A DNA stretch of 64,000 nt, taken from positions 124,001 to 188,000 of the forward strand of contig JAUMXB010000002.1 of NCBI GenBank assembly GCA_030529365.1, read 5' to 3'. The notes under the pieces were generated by a model. The model worked only from the letters and a program-made list of their open reading frames with translations, did no database searches and was not told the DNA's origin. Below, one piece after another: positions 43,443 to 52,000 of this stretch; the first letter of the stretch is position 1, and the number at the start of each line of letters is the position of its first letter. The stretch comes from Cardiobacteriaceae bacterium. GTDB taxonomy: Bacteria; Pseudomonadota; Gammaproteobacteria; Cardiobacteriales; Cardiobacteriaceae. The translations under genes were made by a program, and so were the position numbers.

Positions 43443-44324
43443 ATGAGTGAATCCGTTAATATCGCTGTGTTTCCCGTGGCCGGGTTCGGCACGCGCTTTT
43501 TGCCTGCGACCAAGGCGAGTCCCAAGGAAATGCTGCCGGTGGTGGATAAACCGTTGATCCAGTATGCCGTCGATGAAGCCTACGCGGCGGGCATCCGCAC
43601 CATGGTATTCGTGACCGGGCGCAACAAATGGTCGATCACCGAGCATTACGACGTCGCCTATGAACTGGAAAACGAGCTGGAGTTGCGCGGCAAAAAAGAA
43701 TTCATTCAGGAAGTGCGCAAAATCAAGCCGGATGACATGACCGTGATCTATCTGCGCCAGGAACATGCCATGGGCCTCGGACATGCCGTGCTCTGCGCCA
43801 GGCCCATCGTGCGCATTCGTCCCTTTGCCGTGTTGCTTGCCGACGACCTGCTCGACAACGGTGGCGGCAAACCGGTGCTGAAGCAGATGGTGGAAGTGTT
43901 CGAGAAACACCAGCAAGGTGTGATCGGCGTGATGGACGTGCCGCGTGAGCATACCCATCGTTACGGCATCGTCTCGCAGGGGGCGCAGCTTGATGACAAG
44001 GTGAGCGTCATTGACGCCATCGTCGAAAAACCCAAGCCGGAAGAAGCGCCCTCGACGCACGCTGTCATTGGCCGCTATATCCTGCCCGGGCAGATCATGA
44101 ACATTCTCGCCAATACGCAAAAGGGCGCGGGCGATGAAATCCAGCTGACCGATGCCATCGGCCGTCTCATCAAGGAAAAAACCGTGCTCGCCTACCGCTT
44201 TGACGGCAAGCGCTACGATTGCGGCGACAAGCTCGGCTATCTCGAAGCCAACGTGGAAATGGGGCTGCAACATCCGCAATTGGGTGAGGCTTTCCGTGAC
44301 TACCTGAAGAATCTGGATATCTGA
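43443..44324 (+). CDS. galU: UTP-glucose-1-phosphate uridylyltransferase
   Basis: A 293-residue nucleotidyltransferase making UDP-glucose for envelope polysaccharides. The signature AVFPVAGFGTRFLPATKASPKEML is at the N-terminus, followed by KPLIQYAVDEA, FAVLLADDLLDN and EIQLTDAI. The second of two adjacent ATGs (43443) has better spacing from AGGAG. glmS starts 1 bp after the stop, so both envelope-precursor enzymes are coexpressed. Confidence 0.95.
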   Translation: MSESVNIAVFPVAGFGTRFLPATKASPKEMLPVVDKPLIQYAVDEAYAAGIRTMVFVTGRNKWSITEHYDVAYELENELELRGKKEFIQEVRKIKPDDMTVIYLRQEHAMGLGHAVLCARPIVRIRPFAVLLADDLLDNGGGKPVLKQMVEVFEKHQQGVIGVMDVPREHTHRYGIVSQGAQLDDKVSVIDAIVEKPKPEEAPSTHAVIGRYILPGQIMNILANTQKGAGDEIQLTDAIGRLIKEKTVLAYRFDGKRYDCGDKLGYLEANVEMGLQHPQLGEAFRDYLKNLDI

Positions 44325-44325
44325 C

Positions 44326-46122
44326 ATGTGCGGCATTGTCGCGGCGGTGGCCGAACGCAATGTGGTGCCCATTCTCCTCGAAGGGCTGAAGCGCCTGGAA
44401 TATCGTGGTTACGATTCTGCCGGGCTGGCGATTCTCAATAGTGGCGGCATGCAGCGCGAGCGCGCGGTCGGCAAGGTGGCAAGCCTTGCCGCGCAATGCA
44501 CCGCGCTGCGTGGCCATCTCGGCATTGCCCACACGCGCTGGGCGACGCACGGCCGCCCCAGCGAGGACAATGCCCATCCCCATGTTGGTGGACAGCAAAA
44601 TGAGACGATCGTGCTGGTGCACAACGGCATCATCGAGAACCACGCCGCCCTGCGCACGCGCTTGCAGGCCAGGGGCTATGCCTTCGCCTCGCAGACCGAC
44701 AGCGAAGTCATCGCCCATCTGGTGGCCGATTATTACGCGGAAAACCGCGATCTCGCGAAGGCGGTGCGCCTTGCTGCCAGCGAGCTGGAAGGCGCCTATG
44801 CGCTCGCTGTCATGGCGGCCGACCGCGCGGACGAACTGGTTGCCATCCGCCACGGCTCGCCGATGGTGATTGGTCTTGGCATCGGCGAAACCTTTGCCGC
44901 GTCCGATACCTTTGCCCTGCTGCCGGTCACGCGGCGCTTCATCTATTTGCAGGAAGGCGATCTGGCCGTGCTCACCCGCGACGGCTGCCAGATGACCGAC
45001 AGCCACGGCAATCCCGTCATGCGCGAGGAAAGCGAAAGCGCGCAGGATGGCGATGCCGGCGGCAAGGGCGGCTACAAGCATTTCATGCAGAAGGAAATGT
45101 TTGAACAGCCTGCGGTGATTGCGGAAACGCTGGAAGGCCGCATCCTGAACCAGGCGCTCAACCGCGACGCCTTCGATGAAGCGCTGCTGCAAGCGCTTGC
45201 CCGCGCGCGGCAACTGCACATCATCGCCTGCGGCACCAGCTATCACGCCGGACTCGCCCTGCGCTACGAATTTGAAAAACTGGGCATTGCCACGACAGTG
45301 GAAGTGGCGAGCGAATACGTGTATCGCGACATCGCCGTGCCTGCCGACACGCTCTTTATCGCCATCTCGCAATCGGGCGAAACGGCGGATACTCTCGCGG
45401 CCATGAAAAAAGCGCGCGATCTCGGCTATCTTGCGCGCATCGCCATTTGCAACGTGGCGGACAGCGCCATTGTGCGCGAAGCCGATGCCGCGCTGCTGAC
45501 CCGTGCCGGGCGCGAAATCGGCGTGGCTTCCACCAAGGCCTTTATCACCCAGCTCGTCGTGCTCCATCTGCTCGCGCAACTCCTCGGCGCGGACCAGCTC
45601 GCTACCTTGCAACACCTGCCCGCCGCCGTGGAATACGTGCTGGAACGCGATGGCGACATTGCCCGCCTCGCGCGCCGCCTCGACGGCAAACACGGCGCGC
45701 TCTTCCTTGGCCGTGGTGCGCTCTACCCCATCGCCCTTGAAGGCGCGCTGAAAATGAAGGAGCTCACCTACCTGCAAGCTGAAGCCTATCCCGCCGGCGA
45801 ACTCAAGCACGGCCCCTTGGCGCTGGTGGACGACACCATGCCGGTGATTGCGCTCATTGCCGACGACGCACTCGCGGGAAAAATGCGCAGCAATTTGCAG
45901 GAAGTGCAGGCGCGCGGCGGACGTCTCATCGTGCTCGCCGATGACGGCGTGGATCTCGCCGGTGTGGAAGGCGACATCCTGCGCCTCGGCGCGCTGGCGC
46001 ATGGCACCGCACCGGCGGCCTTTGCCGTGGCCTTGCAGCTGCTTGCCTATCATGCTGCGCTCAGACGCGGCACCGATGTCGATCAGCCGCGCAACCTCGC
46101 CAAATCCGTGACCGTGGAATAA
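44326..46122 (+). CDS. glmS: Glucosamine-6-phosphate synthase (glutamine-hydrolysing)
   Basis: A 598-residue enzyme making glucosamine 6-phosphate from fructose 6-phosphate and glutamine. The N-terminal glutaminase starts with catalytic Cys2 (MCGIVAAVAERN) and has RLEYRGYDSAGLA and HTRWATHGRPSEDNAHPH. Two SIS domains follow (ACGTSYHAGL, ISQSGETADTL), and the C-terminus is PRNLAKSVTVE. A hairpin lies 18 bp after the stop. Confidence 0.97.
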   Translation: MCGIVAAVAERNVVPILLEGLKRLEYRGYDSAGLAILNSGGMQRERAVGKVASLAAQCTALRGHLGIAHTRWATHGRPSEDNAHPHVGGQQNETIVLVHNGIIENHAALRTRLQARGYAFASQTDSEVIAHLVADYYAENRDLAKAVRLAASELEGAYALAVMAADRADELVAIRHGSPMVIGLGIGETFAASDTFALLPVTRRFIYLQEGDLAVLTRDGCQMTDSHGNPVMREESESAQDGDAGGKGGYKHFMQKEMFEQPAVIAETLEGRILNQALNRDAFDEALLQALARARQLHIIACGTSYHAGLALRYEFEKLGIATTVEVASEYVYRDIAVPADTLFIAISQSGETADTLAAMKKARDLGYLARIAICNVADSAIVREADAALLTRAGREIGVASTKAFITQLVVLHLLAQLLGADQLATLQHLPAAVEYVLERDGDIARLARRLDGKHGALFLGRGALYPIALEGALKMKELTYLQAEAYPAGELKHGPLALVDDTMPVIALIADDALAGKMRSNLQEVQARGGRLIVLADDGVDLAGVEGDILRLGALAHGTAPAAFAVALQLLAYHAALRRGTDVDQPRNLAKSVTVE

Positions 46123-46140
46123 GCGCCGCTTCTTCGCGCC

Positions 46141-46166
46141 GCGTTCCGGCAGACCTGCCGGAGCGC
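46141..46166 (+). terminator. Hairpin after glmS
   Basis: GCGTTCCGGCA-GACC-TGCCGGAGCGC gives an 11-bp stem with one G-T pair and a 4-base loop. There is no T-run after it, so it may be a structured 3' end rather than a full terminator. Confidence 0.45.
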
Positions 46167-46217
46167 GCTTGCCGGTATCCGTCAATATTTATCCCATTCT
46201 TGCCGTTATCCCGCCAT

Positions 46218-47393
46218 ATGCTCTTCAAACCTGTTACGTTCACCATCAAAATCGTGTTGCTGGCGCTCGCCATTGCCGCCGTCGTCGTCATGACCGACCG
46301 CGCCGGGCTGGCGCTTCATGCCTTGCAACGCACCGATCCCCTGCCGCATGCGCAGGAGCTGGTCGCCAGGGAGCGCTTCGCCGAAGCCGATGCCTGGCTC
46401 GATTTCTTCATGGAATTCGATTACGTGCGCGGCAATGCGCAAGCCGTGGCCCTGCATGCGCAAATCAAGGAGAAGCGCGACGGCCTCCTCTATCAGGCGG
46501 GCAAGGCCATCAGCGGCTTCGTCAAGGGCGAAAGCGACGAGACCATCGGCCAGGTGGGCGGCGTGGTCTCCGATTTTCTCGTCTTCGGCGATGTGCGCGA
46601 CATGGGCGTGCAGGGCTGGAACTATGTGACTGGCGAAGACGTCGATGAAGTGCTGCTCGTGCTTTCCACCGCAGGCGTTGCCGCGACCGGCGCGCAAGTG
46701 GCAAGCGCTGTTGGCACTGCCACCACGGCAGGCGCGGCAAGCCCCGCGCTGGCAGGCAGTACGGCGGCGAAGAGCGCGCTCGTCACCCTGAAAACGGCGA
46801 AACGCCTCGGCAAATTGCCGAAATGGCTGCTGAAAGAACTGAAAGTGGCGGCGGCCGCCGTCAAGAAAAGCAAAAGTTTCGGCAAGCTGGAAGACCTTTT
46901 TGGCGACATCACCACGCTGGCGCGCACCCGTGGCGGGCTGGAATTGCTCAGCAAAACCGACGATGCCGACGACTTGCGCAAAATGGCCAAATTCTCGCGC
47001 GCCTTTGAGGAAAAAAGCATCATCATGCACCAGCTGGCCGGCAAAAGCGCGGTAGAGGCCGCGCAAAACCTGAAACATGCCGATGACTTGCGTGCGCTGC
47101 GCGTGGCTACCACTTACGGCGACGAAGGCGTTGCCACGATGAAACGCATGGGCAGCGACAACTTCCTGCACGCGCTCGCGAAAAAATCGCACCGCCTGAA
47201 ATTTCTCTACAAGCATGCGCCCGTCTGGCTGCTGAAATGGCTGGCGCTGTTGCCGTTGTGGCTGCTCGCCGCCATCGCTGCCATTGGCGTGGGCGTCTGG
47301 CTGCCGTGGTTCAGGCGTTTGCTATCGCCGTTCTCCGCCATCTGGCGGCGCCATGCCAGAAAAGGCAGGAATGAGAAATTTTCTCATCAATAA
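46218..47393 (+). CDS. Unknown membrane protein
   Basis: 391 residues from the ATG at 46218; a TTG at 46200 would add six. One hydrophobic segment lies near the N-terminus (TIKIVLLALAIAAVVVM) and another pair near the C-terminus (WLLKWLALLPLWLLAAIAAIGVGVW). Between them is a largely helical region of about 280 residues with an Ala/Gly/Thr-rich stretch and a Lys-rich part. No family is recognised. The stop codon and the last codons (NEKFSHQ) lie inside palindromic repeat copy 13, so the natural C-terminus may have been replaced by the repeat. Confidence 0.65.
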   Translation: MLFKPVTFTIKIVLLALAIAAVVVMTDRAGLALHALQRTDPLPHAQELVARERFAEADAWLDFFMEFDYVRGNAQAVALHAQIKEKRDGLLYQAGKAISGFVKGESDETIGQVGGVVSDFLVFGDVRDMGVQGWNYVTGEDVDEVLLVLSTAGVAATGAQVASAVGTATTAGAASPALAGSTAAKSALVTLKTAKRLGKLPKWLLKELKVAAAAVKKSKSFGKLEDLFGDITTLARTRGGLELLSKTDDADDLRKMAKFSRAFEEKSIIMHQLAGKSAVEAAQNLKHADDLRALRVATTYGDEGVATMKRMGSDNFLHALAKKSHRLKFLYKHAPVWLLKWLALLPLWLLAAIAAIGVGVWLPWFRRLLSPFSAIWRRHARKGRNEKFSHQ

Positions 47394-47456
47394 GCGCTTA
47401 TAATGAGAAATTTTTGCATGATAAGCGCTTATTGATGGTAAAAATACACTATTTTT
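47371..47456. repeat. Intergenic palindromic repeat, copy 13
   Basis: GAGAAATTTTCTCATCAATAA leads into core AAGCGCTTA; the second core is AAGCGCTTATTGATGGT. It overlaps the 3' end of the unknown membrane-protein gene. Confidence 0.88.
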
Positions 47457-47582
47457 CGATATTTTTTGGATAAACGACGATGCTGGCGTCTTTCAGCCAT
47501 GACGCGCAGCCCGCGCATGAAAGCCGCGGCGATCGGGCGAAAATGGCATAAGATAGCCGCCGTTCTTTTGCAGGAGTGATGT

Positions 47583-48263
47583 ATGACACTTGTCGATCCC
47601 GCCAATGTCCGCCTCGAAGCGGGCTGGAAAGCGGCGCTTGCCGATGAGTTTGCCAAGCCGTATTTTGCCGCGATCAAGGCGGAGCTGGTGCGCGCCCGCG
47701 ATGCCGGCGAGACCATTTATCCGCCCGCGCGCCTCATTTTCAATGCCTTCGAGCAGGCGCCCTTTGACCGCGTGCGCGTCGTCATCATCGGCCAGGACCC
47801 CTATCACCAGCCGGGGCAGGCGATGGGGCTGTCGTTTTCCGTGCCGCAGGGCGTGCGCGTGCCGCCGTCGCTTGTCAATATTTACAAGGAACTGGAGCGC
47901 AGCATTCCCGGCTACCGCCGCCCCGCGCACGGCGATTTGACGCACTGGGCGGAGCAGGGCGTGCTCTTGCTCAATGCCTCGCTCACCGTGCTGCACGGCC
48001 AGGCGGCGAGCCATGCCAATATCGGCTGGCAACAGTTTACCGATGCGGCGATTGCCGCACTGTCCGCGCAGGACAGGCCGGTGATTTTCCTGCTCTGGGG
48101 CAATTTCGCCAAGAAAAAGGCGGCGCTGATTGATGCGCGCAAGCATCATGTGCTGACCGCCCCGCATCCTTCGCCGCTCGCGCAGGGATTTATCGGTTGC
48201 GGACATTTCGCCGAGACCAATCGCATCCTGAGCGAGCGCGGCGAAGCGCCGATTGCCTGGTAG
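47583..48263 (+). CDS. ung: Uracil-DNA glycosylase, family 1
   Basis: A 226-residue base-excision enzyme removing uracil from DNA. The catalytic water-activating motif is GQDPYHQPGQAMGLSFSV, the uracil-stacking/minor-groove loops are VPPSLVNIYKEL and LLLNASLTV, and the leucine-intercalation loop is HPSPLAQGF. SD CAGGAG precedes the ATG. This is the last host gene before the prophage region. Confidence 0.97.
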   Translation: MTLVDPANVRLEAGWKAALADEFAKPYFAAIKAELVRARDAGETIYPPARLIFNAFEQAPFDRVRVVIIGQDPYHQPGQAMGLSFSVPQGVRVPPSLVNIYKELERSIPGYRRPAHGDLTHWAEQGVLLLNASLTVLHGQAASHANIGWQQFTDAAIAALSAQDRPVIFLLWGNFAKKKAALIDARKHHVLTAPHPSPLAQGFIGCGHFAETNRILSERGEAPIAW

Positions 48264-48317
48264 GCGTTAGGGCGTGTTGACAATTCATATTCTTAATAGA
48301 TGAACTTCAAATAAAGC

Positions 48318-48368
48318 AACGAACTAAAGCCCCTCCCCCCTATGGGGGAGGGGTTGGGGAGAGGGTTT
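48318..48368. repeat. C-rich/G-rich hairpin repeat, copy A
   Basis: CCCCTCCCCC-CTAT-GGGGGAGGGG followed by TTGGGGAGAGGG. A related form (CCCCTCTCCC ... TTGGGGTTGGGGTGAGGG) lies at 48664-48724. Confidence 0.7.
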
Positions 48369-48485
48369 AGAAAAAGCCGCACAGCGACAAAACCTTCAAG
48401 ATTTCAAAGTGCCTTTTGAACTCTTGTAAATCCTGCTTACGAAATGTCAACAGCCCCTGGGTACTGAGAATTTTGTGAGTATCGT

Positions 48486-48588
48486 GCTTGTATTCGTGCA
48501 GGCATGTGTGTTGAAACTCCGAGAAAAGTGGCTCTGCCAAAGAGTAAGCCATGTGCCCACCTCATGCGGGCATATGGAGGGTTGACAT
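48486..48588 (+). CRISPR. Decayed two-repeat CRISPR fragment
   Basis: 48486-48517 ends GCATGTGTGTTGAAAC, one base away from the 3' end of the CRISPR repeat at 38.5 kb (read in crRNA orientation). After 35 bp, 48553-48588 begins GTGCCCACCTCATGCGGGCA, matching the 5' half of the same repeat with one inserted base. Spacing is exactly that of the array. Orientation is opposite to the main array. No cas genes are nearby. Confidence 0.7.
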
Positions 48589-48663
48589 TTACCCTGCGCC
48601 GGAGCGGGCGGATGATGCAGGTAAAGTTAGCCCGTTTTTGGTTTAAATGTGGAAAGAATTCAA

Positions 48664-48724
48664 AGCCCCTCTCCCATGGGACTCGTCAGAGCTCGCGAAG
48701 CGAGATTGGGGTTGGGGTGAGGGT
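48664..48724. repeat. C-rich/G-rich repeat, copy B (interrupted)
   Basis: CCCCTCTCCCATGGGACTCG, then GAGCTCGCGAAGCGAG and TTGGGGTTGGGGTGAGGG; related to 48318-48368. The two copies flank the decayed CRISPR fragment. Confidence 0.6.
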
Positions 48725-48810
48725 AGAAACAAAGCTTTCCACATCCTTTCCTCCGCAAATCCTGCTATTAGATGAATCAAAAATGTTCTAGCCCGCAGGG
48801 TGAAGGGAGA

Positions 48811-48844
48811 TGCAATAAATGAGAGGGGAAGAATGCAATAAATG
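48811..48844. repeat. Short direct repeats at the presumed prophage end
   Basis: TGCAATAAATG occurs at 48811-48821 and 48834-48844, a 23-bp period, followed by GGGAAAAA-type repeats at about 48845-48875. Mu-type ends carry transposase sites at about 22-bp spacing, so this may be the phage end; not proven. Confidence 0.45.
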
Positions 48845-48955
48845 GGAAAAATTGGGATCGAACGGGAAAAAGCGGGAAGTCAAATTGAAACCAAGTTACA
48901 AATATCGGGGCGCAAAAAACGGGGCAAAATCCCCATGGGGTGATCCCTCAAAAAG

Positions 48956-48975
48956 GGCAAACTAGTCTAATCGCC
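48956..48975. repeat. 20-bp direct repeat before the tail operon
   Basis: GGCAAACTAGTCTAATCGCC, identical to 59690-59709. It lies 51 bp before the tape measure ATG and is followed by TATATATATGA (48980-48990), a possible -10 region. Confidence 0.9.
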
Positions 48976-48998
48976 CCCCTATATATATGACACGAGAA

Positions 48999-49027
48999 TA
49001 ACGGCTCACTCACAAGGTGGGCCGTTA
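48999..49027 (+). promoter_or_regulatory. Hairpin over the tape measure start
   Basis: TAACGGC (48999-49005) pairs with GCCGTTA (49021-49027); the SD-like AAGGTGG lies in the loop and the first base of the ATG is in the stem. It could regulate translation of the tail operon. Confidence 0.6.
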
Positions 49028-52000
49028 TGCCATCCAACAAACTACACACCGAACTGCTCATATCCGCAGGCGTCGAAGGGTTGAACCATATCGACCGCGT
49101 CATCGATGCACTGCGGGAAGCAGGCGAAGACACCGAGCAGCTATCCGAGGAGAGCGCCCGCCTGCGCCGCGAGTGGGACAACCTCGACCCGGCCGAACGT
49201 GCAGAACGTATGCGCAACCTCGGTGATGCCACCAACAGCGCAAGCGAAGATGCCCGGCGGCTGGGCGATGAAACGGAAAGAAACGTGGGCATCTTTGGTC
49301 GTGCGAAAGGCGCCATTCTCGCCTTGGGCACAGCGCTGGGCGTGGCCTTTGTCGCCGGAAAAATCAAAGCGTTTTTTACGGATGCGGTTGCGGGAGCGGC
49401 AGATTTTGAAGCGCAGCTATCCACGGTCAAGGCCGTGTCGGGCGCATCCGCCGAGGAGATGGAAAAACTGCGCGGCGCAGCCGAGAAGATGGGTGCAGAA
49501 ACCAAGTACAACGCCACCGAAGCCGCGCAGGGACTGGAAAACCTCGCCCGCGCGGGGCTGGACGCGAATGAATCCATCGAAGCGCTGCCGTCGGTGCTGG
49601 CCTTGGCACAGGGCAACGGCATAGAACTCGCCGAAGCGGCAAGCTATATCACCCAGGCGGCATCCGGTATGGGCTTGGCGATGAGCGAATCGGCGCGGGT
49701 GGCCGACGTGCTCGCCAAAGCCGCCTCATCCGCCAACACCGACATCCAGGGCATGGGACAGGCGCTGGCCTATGCTGCGCCGACCGCTGCATCGCTTGGC
49801 CTCACAATCGAAGAAACCGCCGCCTATATCGGCAAATTTGCCGACGCAGGCATAGACGGCAGCCGCGCAGGGACTGCGCTCAACAACATGATGGCGCAGT
49901 TTGCCAACCCGGCGAGTACCTTCAAGCGCGAACTCTCGGCAATTGGCATCCGCACCACCGACTTTAACCAGGCCATCCGCGAACTGGCCACCGCTGGTCC
50001 CAAAGGACAAGCGGCCATCAATGCGCTGGGTATGGAAGCAGGTCCCGCCTTTAAGGCGCTTTTGGGGCAAGGCATCGGCGCGCTCGACGAACTCACCGCC
50101 AAGCTCGAAAAAGCCAGCGGCTTTGCCGGTGAACAGGCAGCGGAAATGGGCAATAACCTGAAAGGGGCGTTTGACGAGCTGTCCAGTGCCTGGGATGCGG
50201 TCAAACAACAAATCGGCGCACCGGTACTCGACCCGCTGAAAGAGAAGATAAAAGAGCTGGCGGGCGTCATTAGCGGACTGGTGGACAGCGGCAAAGTGGA
50301 AGCATTGGGCAAAGCTATTGCCGATACGTTCAGCAAGGGCGCGGATGCCGTTATCCGCTTTGTGCAGAACTTTAATTTTGGCGCGCTGATCGACAAGGTG
50401 CGTGGTGGCTTTGAAGCGCTATCCACTGCGGGCAGCGTGTTAAGCACTGTGTGGAACGGATTGGCAGTAGTTGCCAATGCCTTGAAAGCAGGATTTGCCG
50501 GGATTGCGTGGACGGTCAGCTATATCGCTGAAGCCGCTGCTTTGGCTGCACACGGCATCGCCGGCATTATCACTACCATTACTGACTTTTTTGGCGCGAC
50601 TGATAACGCTACCGCGGGCGTTATCGAATCCATCGAAGCCGTCCAACATGCTGCACGGGAAACCCGGCGTGAGCTGGAAGACATGGCGGCCAATGCAGGG
50701 GAAGGGATGGTATCTGGCTTGAAGAGCATGGTCGGTGTTGCCGAAGAAAGCACCGACCAGGCCGCCGCTGCGTTTGGCAAAATCCCTGCCGCCGCCGAAG
50801 AAGCCGCTGCAAAATCCACGAGCCCCATGATTGCCATGTACCAAAAGGTCGTGGACAAAGTGCTTGAGGTGTCGGACATCGCCAAAAAAGAAGCCGAGAA
50901 ACAGGCCAAGGCCGCCGAAGAAGCGGCGCAGCGCACCAAAGAGGCGCAAGAACAGGCCGCCGTTGCCGCCAAGGATGCTTTTGCAGGATTTGGCGTCGAT
51001 CTCGATGAAGTCTTGACCGGAGTATCAGCCAAGGCCAAAAAAGCGATGGGCGATTACACCCACGCCGTACAACAGGCCACCGATGCCGGGCTGGATGCTA
51101 CCAAGGCAGCGCGCGCGGGGTTTGAAGCGCTCGCTGAAAAACTGGAATCGCCTGCGGAATGGGCAGCGTTTAAACAGCACCTCATCGACAGCGGGCAGGG
51201 ACTGGATCACCTCACCAAAAACCAGCTCAAACGCATGGAAGATAACATCAAAGGCTTGCCCGATGTTGCCGCCACTGCCATGCAGCAGCTCAAGCAACGC
51301 TTTGAGAATGCCGATATCGGCGATTTGTCCCGCTTGAAAGTCGAAGCGGAGACTGCTTACAAGGCCGGGGAAATCTCTGGCAAACAATATGCCGAGGTGC
51401 TGGAAGAACTGAAAGCCAAGACCGATGCACTGCGCGCCAAAACCAGCAGCGCAGGCGATACCGCTGCGCAGGCGCATGGCAAAGCAGCCGCTGCGGCAAA
51501 ATCATCCGCCAAGGCCAAGGATGAGAACGCCGCTGCCGAGAAGAAAACGGCGGACGCTACCGAGAAGACCGCAGAAGCAACCGAGAAATCGGCAAAAGCC
51601 ACAGAGAAATCCGCCGATGCCGAGAAAAAGAACGCTGCGGCAAAAGCCGAGAGCGTCAAAGGCTCGTTTGCCTTGTATGACGCGACCAATCTCAACGCCG
51701 AGGCATTGCAAAAACTCAACGGGCTTACTGCCGAATTTGGCCGACGATTCAACGCGGTTTTCCGCGACCGTGTGGGCACAGGAGCCGAAGTCAGCAAATT
51801 TGGCCGCGACATCCACGAATTTGCCAACCAGCTGCGCAGGGCTCAAGCGGCTATCGACGACCTCAATGCCAGTACAGCAGCAGGCACGGTCACCATGAAC
51901 GAGATCAGCGAGACCGCGATCCGCGCGCAGAACACGATATTTGGCCTCGACAACACCACGCTCAACAATTTGAACGCGGCCATCGATGCGGCGAGGCAAA

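Noticed and set aside
44170-46185. 671-codon minus-strand frame opposite glmS
   Set aside because: Shadow of the intact glmS gene.
48504-48791. 95-codon frame before the prophage
   Set aside because: It reads through the decayed CRISPR repeats and a C-rich repeat.
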